Shown piece by piece: positions 24,855 to 30,975 of a DNA stretch of 64,000 bases. A program made the translations under genes and the position numbers. Numbering within the stretch: the stretch's first letter is position 1; each line of letters starts with the position of its first letter. Source of the DNA: Lujinxingia vulgaris (GTDB taxonomy: Bacteria; Myxococcota_A; Bradymonadia; Bradymonadales; Bradymonadaceae); NCBI RefSeq assembly GCF_007997005.1, contig NZ_VOSL01000023.1:1-64000 (forward strand), read 5' to 3'. The notes under the pieces are model-generated. The model saw only the letters and a program-made list of their open reading frames with translations. It was not told the DNA's origin and made no database searches.

Positions 24855-24902
24855 CGACCTTCTCCTCAACCCATCCACACCACCTTCCACCAACCCGAAA
24901 AC
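24844..24902. repeat. 59-bp repeat core, copy 4 (diverged)
   Basis: Starts with the same 11 bases as the copy at 26775, and keeps the CACA-CTTCCACC-ACCC block in register. Confidence 0.5.
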
Positions 24903-25009
24903 GACACGTCTGAGCGCGCACGCACCCCGCTGCGTTTGACCCCGCTCGCCAAAACCTTCATGGTGCGCCCAGGTTAGCCCTCTTTTCTCTTCCACCCCGG
25001 ACCCATCCT

Positions 25010-26422
25010 TTGAGCACCTCCCGCTCGACCTCTTCCGCCGCGCCCGACATTGCGCCCTTCTCCAGCCTCTCCATCGAAAAGCACTGGTTGGAGATCCTCG
25101 ATCAGCTCGGCTACCAGCAGATGACCGCGATTCAGGCGGCCACCCTGCCGCTGACTCTGCGCGCTCAGGACGTCGTGGGTCTGGGGAGCACGGGCACCGG
25201 CAAGACCGCGGCCTTCGGGCTGGCGCTCCTGCACCGCGTCACCCCCGCCCAACCTCTGCCGCAGGCTCTGGTGCTCTGTCCCACGCGCGAACTGGCGAGC
25301 CAGGTCACCGACGAGCTGCGCCGCCTGGCCCGCGCGCTGCCCAACACCCAGATCCTCACCGTGACCGGCGGCGCCCCCTTCTCCCGTCAGCGCGTCGCGC
25401 TGGAGCACGGCGTCGACGTGGTCGTGGCCACCCCGGGCCGACTTCTCGACCATATGGACCGCCAGACCATCGACCTCTCGCGCGTCAAAACGCTCGTCTT
25501 CGATGAGGCCGACCGCCTCCTCGACATGGGCTTTCTCGACGATGTGGCGACCATCGCCGAAGCCTGCCCGTCAAAGCGCCAGACGCTCTTGTTTTCGGCG
25601 ACCTTTCCACAGGCCATCCGTGAGCTCAGCGAGCGCTTTCAGCATCAGGCCCGGCAGATCTCGGTGGTCGGTCAGGCCGATGCTCCCGACATCGATCACG
25701 TCGTCGTAGAGCTCGGCACCACCGAGCGCCTCGACGCCCTGGAGGCCGTGCTGGAGAACTTCGTCCCGGCCTCCTCGGTGATCTTCTGCAACCAGCGCGA
25801 CACCTGTGAGGCGGTCGTGGAACGCCTGCAGCAGGCCGGCTACAGCGCCGAAACCCTGCACGGGGGCATGGAGCAGCGCGACCGCGAGACCACGCTCTTG
25901 CGCCTGAGCAACGGCAGCCTGCGCCACCTCGTCGCCACCAACGTGGCCGCGCGAGGGCTGGACATCGACGCCCTCGACGCCGTCATCAACTATGAGCTCC
26001 CCCGCGAGTCTGAAGCCTTTGTGCACCGCGTCGGCCGCACCGGTCGCGCCGGCGAACAAGGCCTGGCCATCACGCTCGTGGGCCCCGAAGACAGCCGAAA
26101 ACTCCCCCACTTCAAAGACCACCTTGCCGGCGCGCGCACCATCGCAGCCTCCTCGCCCTCCCCCTCCACTCCACCGCCGCCTGCAGCCGACATGATGACC
26201 GTGGCCATCAAAGGCGGACGCAAAGACAAGCTGCGCCCGGGCGACATCGTCGGCGCTCTGACTCGCGACTTCGGGTTTGAGGCCGACGCCATCGGCGACA
26301 TTCACATCCAGAACCACATCGCCTTTGTCGCCCTGCGACGCGACATCGCCCGCGAGGCGCTGCAAATGATTCAGGACGGCCAGATCAAAGGGCGGCGCTT
26401 TCGCGCCTTTATGCAGCGCTAA
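25010..26422 (+). CDS. dbpA: ATP-dependent RNA helicase DbpA
   Basis: A 470-residue DEAD-box helicase that remodels 23S rRNA during large-subunit assembly. Motifs in order: Q motif (YQQMTAIQ), P-loop STGTGKTAA, PTRELA, TPGRLLDH, DEADRLLDMG, FSATFP, and HRVGRTGRAG. After a Pro/Ser-rich linker the C-terminus (about 395-470) is the DbpA RNA-binding domain, with GGRKDKLRPGDIVGALT and IGDIHIQNHIAFV. That domain is specific to DbpA among DEAD-box proteins. The start is a TTG at 25010 with no strong Shine-Dalgarno; no ATG lies close enough to keep the Q motif. The intergenic regions on both sides carry copies of the 59-bp repeat. Confidence 0.93.
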   Translation: MSTSRSTSSAAPDIAPFSSLSIEKHWLEILDQLGYQQMTAIQAATLPLTLRAQDVVGLGSTGTGKTAAFGLALLHRVTPAQPLPQALVLCPTRELASQVTDELRRLARALPNTQILTVTGGAPFSRQRVALEHGVDVVVATPGRLLDHMDRQTIDLSRVKTLVFDEADRLLDMGFLDDVATIAEACPSKRQTLLFSATFPQAIRELSERFQHQARQISVVGQADAPDIDHVVVELGTTERLDALEAVLENFVPASSVIFCNQRDTCEAVVERLQQAGYSAETLHGGMEQRDRETTLLRLSNGSLRHLVATNVAARGLDIDALDAVINYELPRESEAFVHRVGRTGRAGEQGLAITLVGPEDSRKLPHFKDHLAGARTIAASSPSPSTPPPPAADMMTVAIKGGRKDKLRPGDIVGALTRDFGFEADAIGDIHIQNHIAFVALRRDIAREALQMIQDGQIKGRRFRAFMQR

Positions 26423-26432
26423 AACGCATCGC

Positions 26433-26642
26433 CTACCCCCACCCGGGCAACCACGTCTCCCGATCCCGAAGGTCGCGCCAGGGCATCCTCACCTCCTCGC
26501 CAGTGAGCACGCCGCGCAGCACCACGTCGCCCGTGCGCCGATCATATCGCACCACCTCCCAGTGCTTGCCTCGATCTTCGGGATTCACGCGACTCCAGTG
26601 GCTCCCCAACAACTTCGACGGGTTATGCGGCGCAAGGGGCAT
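26433..26642 (-). CDS. Small Trp-rich protein of the TIGR02450 type
   Basis: A 69-residue protein matching the conserved small family TIGR02450: KLLGSHWSRVNP, then KHWEVV, then MPWRDLRDRETWLPGW. The function of the family is not known. The ATG at 26642 is preferred over an upstream TTG because GAGGA lies 5 bases before it. It is convergent with dbpA, 10 bases away. Confidence 0.85.
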   Translation of the reverse strand: MPLAPHNPSKLLGSHWSRVNPEDRGKHWEVVRYDRRTGDVVLRGVLTGEEVRMPWRDLRDRETWLPGWG

Positions 26643-26769
26643 CGGCGTCCTCTTCGAGTGCAACAGGGGTTGGTGTGGCCAACGGCCTCTCCATCATCGT
26701 CACGGCCGAGGGCCCAACAACCTCCGAGTTGGCTGAATCCTCCCCCGAGTCTGGCGCGACTACCCGTTA

Positions 26770-26785
26770 TGTAACAAACTGTTTG
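26770..26785. repeat. 16-bp exact repeat TGTAACAAACTGTTTG, copy 2
   Basis: Second exact copy of the element at 24839-24854; it overlaps the start of the fifth 59-bp core. Confidence 0.7.
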
Positions 26786-26833
26786 AAGCGCCAATCACCC
26801 GCTCCCCACAACGACTTCCGCCGTCCCCCGGTC
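26775..26833. repeat. 59-bp repeat core, copy 5
   Basis: Aligns without gaps to the array copies upstream of dbpA (AATCACCCGC, CACAACGACTTCCGCCG). A further 14-base piece of the core end, CGACCCACGGTCAC, recurs at 26844-26857. It lies in the 286-base gap between the TIGR02450 gene and the hot-dog gene. Confidence 0.6.
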
Positions 26834-26928
26834 GGACCCAATGCGACCCACGGTCACCTCAGATCGCGACGTCTCCGATCGACGATCGCCCCGCCCGCCC
26901 CCTCCGAAGCCCCCCCCTCATTAAAACA

Positions 26929-27486
26929 TTAAAATACGGTGACTTCGCCGGCCATCACTCCCACCACCTCGCCGCCGACCAGCGCCTGGGCCACGCATTC
27001 GCCGAGCATCGTGTCGAAGCGCGCAGCCTGAACGAGCAAGTCCACCCTGTCGCCCGGCCGCACCTCTCGCACAAAATGCGCGCCGAGAATCTTTGTGGCG
27101 CGCACCTGCAGCTCGGCGGCCTCCTCGGCCAACTCCTCACGCAGGAGTAAGGTGTAGAGACACAACCCCACCTGCCCCATCATCTCGATGAGCAACACCC
27201 CGGGCAGCACCGGATGTTTTGGGAAATGCCCCTGTAAGCCCACATGATCGTCGCCAATCAGACGCCGCCCGAGCACAACGCGCCGCTCGAGATCGACGCC
27301 CACCAGCTCGTCGACCAACAGCATCGGGCCGCGTTGCGGCAAAAGCTCTTCCACCAGCGCGCGGCCCTCAAGCTCCCCCCCCACTCCGAGAGGCCACCCT
27401 GCCGGGTCCACAAGCGGGCGGCGACGCAGACGCCTCAAGGTCTTGGAGATCCCCGCATCGCTCAGATCGATCGTCGCATCGCTCAT
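26929..27486 (-). CDS. FabZ/FabA-like hot-dog 3-hydroxyacyl-ACP dehydratase
   Basis: A 185-residue protein, last gene of the lipid operon. A 40-residue N-terminal extension precedes a hot-dog domain with LLPQRGPMLLVDE and the active-site helix QGHFPKHPVLPGVLLIEMMG. H87 and E101 fit the catalytic His and acid of FabZ. It should dehydrate 3-hydroxyacyl chains on ACP to trans-2-enoyl chains. Two adjacent ATG codons (27489, 27486) share a GAGAGAG upstream; the second is used. It lies 97 bases after the oxoamine synthase gene. A hot-dog acyltransferase or thioesterase is the alternative, but the intact His/Glu favours a dehydratase. Confidence 0.85.
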   Translation of the reverse strand: MSDATIDLSDAGISKTLRRLRRRPLVDPAGWPLGVGGELEGRALVEELLPQRGPMLLVDELVGVDLERRVVLGRRLIGDDHVGLQGHFPKHPVLPGVLLIEMMGQVGLCLYTLLLREELAEEAAELQVRATKILGAHFVREVRPGDRVDLLVQAARFDTMLGECVAQALVGGEVVGVMAGEVTVF

Positions 27487-27583
27487 CATCGATTCTCTCT
27501 CAACCCCTGAAGCGCCAGCCTCCGGGAACACCTCGCCAGCGCCCCGTGCACCGGGGGCCAAACTGAGTGACCTCACCGAACCC

Positions 27584-28858
27584 TTACGCCGCGCCCACAA
27601 GCCCCAGGGGTCGCGCGATCACGTCTTCGATGATGTTAGAGGCCTCATCGATATCCGCCGCGCTCAGCTGCGCGGAGACCGAGATGCGGAAGCGGCGGCT
27701 ATGCGCCTCCACCGCCGGAAAGTCGATCGGCTGCAGGTAGAGCCCTCGCTCCTGAGCCGCCATCGCAAGCTCAATGAGCTGCTCCCCCGACGAGCCCACG
27801 ATGATCGGGATCACCTGCGAGGTGGACTCGCCAATATCAAGCCCCATCGCGATCAAATTGGAGCGGAAGTGGCGCACGTTGGCCCAGAGCTTCTCACGCA
27901 GGGTGTTGTCGCGCGTGGCCACCTCCAGGCTCTTGCGCATCGCGGCCACGATCGCCGGCGGCAGCGCGCACGAGAACTGGAACGACGCCGCGTAGCACTT
28001 GAGATAACGCATGATCGAGGCTTCCCCGCACACGAAGCCGCCCACTCCGCCGAAGGCTTTGCTCAGAGTGCCAAAATGCACCCCGATGCGATCTTCGACG
28101 CCAAAATGCTCACCCAGCCCGCGCCCGGTCTCACCGTAGACCAGCGAGGAGTGGGCCTCGTCCAGATAAAGCGGCACATCGTGGGCGTCGCACACATCGA
28201 GCAACGCCGGCAGGTTGGCCACGTCGCCGTCCATCGAATAGACGCCCTCGACCACCACCATGCGGCGCTTGCCGGCGTGGCGCGCCAGCGTCTCATCGAG
28301 CGAGGCGGCGTCGTTATGCGCAAAGCTCACCATCTTCGCCCCCGAGAGCGTCGCGCCGTCGACCACGCTGCGGTGGCATTTGCTGTCGACCACCAGCACG
28401 TCGCCCTTCTGCAACAACCCCTGGATCGCGCCCAGGTTCCCGCCGTAACCGCTCGAGAAGAGCATGCAGGCGTCCTGACCTTTGAACGCAGCGAGCTCCT
28501 GAGCCAGGAGCACATGCTGATCAAAGGTGCCCGAGAGCATCGCCGCGCCGGAGGCGCCCACGCCGTAATGCATCAACGCCTGGGCGGCGGCCTGCACCAC
28601 CTCCGGATGCGTCGAGAGCCCCAGGTAATTGTAGGACGTCAGGTTGATCACCGGCCGACGCTTACCCAGATGCCCGCCGCTGAGCTCCGTACGGGGTTTG
28701 GGGGAGTTGTGCAGCGGCTGCTCAAAGAAGCTCATGGCCGTGGCGACGCGCGGATCTTGAATCCAGGCATTAAAATCCTCGGGAGGATTCAGCACCCCAT
28801 CGCTGTCGTTGTAGGTAAAATCGGCCAGGCTAAACTTCAATACGTCTTCAGGCTTCAT
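27584..28858 (-). CDS. Alpha-oxoamine synthase (serine palmitoyltransferase / CqsA / PigH superfamily)
   Basis: A 424-residue fold-type I PLP enzyme. The Schiff-base lysine is K267 in GTLSKAFGG; D233 and H236 sit in LDEAHSS; H162 (SKCHRS) occupies the ring-stacking position; SSGYGGNLG binds phosphate. The family condenses an amino acid with an acyl thioester, losing CO2 to give an alpha-amino ketone. Members include serine palmitoyltransferase, KBL, BioF, CqsA and the PigH synthase. The N-terminal 70 residues are longer than in BioF. A free ACP gene lies directly upstream, so the acyl donor is more likely acyl-ACP than acyl-CoA. GGGAG lies 6 bases before the ATG. The amino acid substrate cannot be told from sequence. 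Confidence 0.9.
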   Translation of the reverse strand: MKPEDVLKFSLADFTYNDSDGVLNPPEDFNAWIQDPRVATAMSFFEQPLHNSPKPRTELSGGHLGKRRPVINLTSYNYLGLSTHPEVVQAAAQALMHYGVGASGAAMLSGTFDQHVLLAQELAAFKGQDACMLFSSGYGGNLGAIQGLLQKGDVLVVDSKCHRSVVDGATLSGAKMVSFAHNDAASLDETLARHAGKRRMVVVEGVYSMDGDVANLPALLDVCDAHDVPLYLDEAHSSLVYGETGRGLGEHFGVEDRIGVHFGTLSKAFGGVGGFVCGEASIMRYLKCYAASFQFSCALPPAIVAAMRKSLEVATRDNTLREKLWANVRHFRSNLIAMGLDIGESTSQVIPIIVGSSGEQLIELAMAAQERGLYLQPIDFPAVEAHSRRFRISVSAQLSAADIDEASNIIEDVIARPLGLVGAA

Positions 28859-28883
28859 ACGAGCTCCCGCCGCACCCTCAAAG

Positions 28884-28903
28884 GGCGCGCGACTTTGCGC
28901 GCC
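28884..28903 (-). promoter_or_regulatory. Hairpin in the leader of the oxoamine synthase gene
   Basis: A 7-bp perfect GC stem with 6-base loop, 25 bases upstream of the start codon and between the terminator and the Shine-Dalgarno. Confidence 0.4.
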
Positions 28904-28920
28904 TAAGAGGGCGCCACTTC

Positions 28921-28946
28921 AAAAAAACGCCTCGGTCCTCCGAGCG
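28921..28946 (-). terminator. Internal terminator between the ACP and oxoamine synthase genes
   Basis: On the minus strand, CGCTCGG-AGGA-CCGAGGCG (one bulged base) is followed by seven T. It lies 12 bases after the ACP stop and would reduce read-through into the last two genes. Confidence 0.75.
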
Positions 28947-28957
28947 CGATCGTTCAC

Positions 28958-29200
28958 TTACTCCACGTGCTCCAGAAACTTCGCCGCCAGCGCGTCGATC
29001 GTCTGCACGTCGGCCAGCTCCGAGCGGGGCACGCGAATCTTCAGCTCGCGCATCGTCGCGCTGACCACCTCGATCATGTCCAGGCTGTTGGCGCCGTAGT
29101 CGCGCATCGAGCTGTCCGCCGACACGGTATCAATGTCGATGTCGTCCAGGTTATCTTTCAGGTGCTTTTTGATGATCTCGATGATCTCTTCTTTCGTCAT
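28958..29200 (-). CDS. Free acyl carrier protein
   Basis: An 80-residue acidic four-helix carrier. The phosphopantetheine site is S39 in YGANSLDMIE (the usual DSL is NSL here). AAAGGAG lies 5 bases before the ATG, the strongest ribosome site in the operon. It sits between the enoyl-reductase-like gene and the oxoamine synthase gene. In Caulobacter sphingolipid synthesis a dedicated ACP serves the serine palmitoyltransferase, and in prodigiosin synthesis ACP domains are fused to the oxoamine synthase. By analogy this ACP probably carries the chain for elongation and for release. Confidence 0.94.
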   Translation of the reverse strand: MTKEEIIEIIKKHLKDNLDDIDIDTVSADSSMRDYGANSLDMIEVVSATMRELKIRVPRSELADVQTIDALAAKFLEHVE

Positions 29201-29273
29201 GACTGCTCCTTTATATGCTCGTCAAACCGTCTTTAAAATCAACACGTTAGGCGCGAACGTCGTGAAACAACTT

Positions 29274-30083
29274 TCAGCCCTGCGCGCCCTTCCAGCGCTC
29301 AAATCGGCGCATCAGGTTATCTTCAAAGGCCATGCCGCGGTCGAGCGTGATGACCTGACTCTGCATCGCGTCAAAAAGTCCGCTGCACATCGCCAGCACC
29401 GCCTTCCCGCACTCTTCGGGGCTGAGCAAGTCCTCCCGTGCAATCCCCTCCCCGCGCAGAAACTCCCAGAAGGACTCGCCGAACATCGCCTCAAAGCTCT
29501 CGGTGGCGACCATGCCGAAACGCAGCACGTTGACCTTTGTTCCGTACTCCCCCAGATGCGAGCCCATATAGCGCGCAAAGACCTCCAGCACACTCTTGGA
29601 GGCGGCCACAAAATCATACGCCGGATACGAGCGGTCGGCCCCGTCGCTGGAGATGGCCAACACGTGTCCAGGGTAGCGCCCAAAGCGCTCGAAGATCGCC
29701 TGCACGTGGCTCACCAGCGGCCAGGTGCTGTAGTCGAGGCTCTTGTAAAAAGAGCGCTTTTTGTAGTCGCTCAAGCTCGGGGTGCGCGCGGCAAAGGCCA
29801 CGTTGCTGATGAAGATGTCGACCCCCTCGTGCTCTGCGGCGATGGCGTCCATCAGCGCCGCGATGTCCTCATCGTTGGCCACATCGGCGGCCACCAGCAT
29901 GGGGCGAGGCGCGCCAAGAGCGTCGAACTTCGCCAGAAGCTCGGACTCGTCGGCCGAGCCCCAGCGGTAGGTCAGCACGCAGCGTACGCCTGCCTGTCCC
30001 AACGCCAGCGCACTCCCGAGGCCGATGCCACGGGTGCCGCCGGTGATCAGGGCGACCTTCTCTTTCAACTCAATCGGGTACAT
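29274..30083 (-). CDS. Enoyl-ACP reductase-like short-chain dehydrogenase (FabL/FabI type)
   Basis: A 269-residue SDR. The NAD(P)-binding loop is TGGTRGIG (14-21). The catalytic pair is spaced as in enoyl reductases: Y156 and K163 (Y-x6-K in AYDFVAASK), the same positions as in E. coli FabI, rather than the Y-x3-K of ketoreductases. The N-terminus and the ISSDGADRSYPAY segment resemble Bacillus FabL. It should reduce trans-2-enoyl-ACP to saturated acyl-ACP. The ATG at 30083 is chosen over an upstream codon because GGGAG lies 8 bases before it and the Rossmann strand begins at the usual distance. It is the third gene of the operon. Confidence 0.82.
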   Translation of the reverse strand: MYPIELKEKVALITGGTRGIGLGSALALGQAGVRCVLTYRWGSADESELLAKFDALGAPRPMLVAADVANDEDIAALMDAIAAEHEGVDIFISNVAFAARTPSLSDYKKRSFYKSLDYSTWPLVSHVQAIFERFGRYPGHVLAISSDGADRSYPAYDFVAASKSVLEVFARYMGSHLGEYGTKVNVLRFGMVATESFEAMFGESFWEFLRGEGIAREDLLSPEECGKAVLAMCSGLFDAMQSQVITLDRGMAFEDNLMRRFERWKGAQG

Positions 30084-30219
30084 CCAGACTGCTCCCTCGA
30101 CGCCCGCAGGCGTCGTTTGCTGCCTCATAAAACACGTTCAACGAAGTACGATGCCAACCCACAGTGACGCTAAACGCGTTCAGCCATTCGGCACGCCACC
30201 GCTTCGGCGGCATCTGGCC

Positions 30220-30972
30220 TCAAGGCGCGACGTCCAGCCCGCCGCTGACATGCAGCACCGCGCCGTTGATAAAGCCCGCTTCGCGCCGACTCAAAAACCA
30301 CACCGCTTCCGCCACCTCGGCCGGTGAGCCGGTACGACCCACGGGGCAATGCTGCTGCCAGTGTTCGCCGACGCGCGCGTCCAGATCCTCGGTCATCTCC
30401 GTCTCCAGCAGGCCCGGCACCACCACGTTGGCGGTGATGCCCCGCGGCCCGTACTCCTTCGCGAGACTTTTGGTCAGCGCCACAAGCCCTGCCTTACTCG
30501 CTGCGTAGTTGGCCTGCCCGCTGGCGCCCTCCTGCGCCACCGAGGAGATGGTGACGATGCGACCGTAGCGCTGCCCCATAAAGTGCATCAGGGCGGCGCG
30601 CGCCACATAAAAGCTGCCGCTTAAGTTGGTGTCGATGACCTCGGTCCAGGCCTCATCACTCATCATGGCGGCGGCCTGGTTGCGCATCACCCCGGCGTTG
30701 TTCACCACCACGTCGAGCCCGTCGAGGGCGTCGATGATGTCGTAGAGCGCGTCTTCGACCTCCCCGCTGACCCGCACATCGAGCTTACGAATGACGATAG
30801 GGCCGGCGCCCTCAATGGCCTCCAGCTCGGCGCGCGCGGCCTCGGCGGCCTCCTCGTTGCTGCGGTAGGTCAGCGCCAGCGACCACCCCTCGGCGGCCAG
30901 CCGACGCGCAATCGCCAGCCCCAGCCCGCGGGTTCCGCCGGTGATCAGCGCCCGTTGCGACGTCTCACTCAT
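30220..30972 (-). CDS. 3-oxoacyl-ACP reductase (FabG family)
   Basis: A 250-residue classical SDR: TGGTRGLG (11-18), NNAGV (91-95), catalytic S143/S144, Y156 and K160 (Y-x3-K in NYAASK). Length and motifs match FabG, which reduces 3-oxoacyl-ACP to 3-hydroxyacyl-ACP with NADPH. Its start lies 3 bases after the stop of the megasynthase, and the Shine-Dalgarno GAGGAG is the end of that coding sequence, so the two are translationally coupled. Confidence 0.93.
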   Translation of the reverse strand: MSETSQRALITGGTRGLGLAIARRLAAEGWSLALTYRSNEEAAEAARAELEAIEGAGPIVIRKLDVRVSGEVEDALYDIIDALDGLDVVVNNAGVMRNQAAAMMSDEAWTEVIDTNLSGSFYVARAALMHFMGQRYGRIVTISSVAQEGASGQANYAASKAGLVALTKSLAKEYGPRGITANVVVPGLLETEMTEDLDARVGEHWQQHCPVGRTGSPAEVAEAVWFLSRREAGFINGAVLHVSGGLDVAP

Positions 30973-30975
30973 CGC

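Larger units (their letters stand above)
24396..24902. repeat. Tandem array of approximately 135-bp intergenic repeat units
   Basis: Each unit consists of an 18-bp inverted repeat (GTTCA-N6-CTTGAAC), about 45 unconserved bases, and a conserved 59-bp core. Inverted repeats start at 24396, 24531 and 24680; cores start at 24461, 24596 and 24743. The first period is exactly 135 bp for both parts; the second is 149 and 147 bp, and a 15-bp tandem duplication at 24648-24677 explains the extra length. A fourth, more diverged core follows at 24844. The region has no credible gene: its open frames on the minus strand simply repeat one translated motif. It separates the lipoprotein from dbpA. Confidence 0.75.

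Noticed and set aside
24396-24902. CRISPR array as an explanation of the repeats
   Set aside because: Units are about 135 bp with diverged cores, without uniform short repeats and spacers, and no cas gene is present.
24424-24995. Small minus-strand open frames with a repeated VTVGRWKSL motif
   Set aside because: The amino-acid repeat only reflects the DNA repeat; there is no start signal, and the frames do not agree between units.
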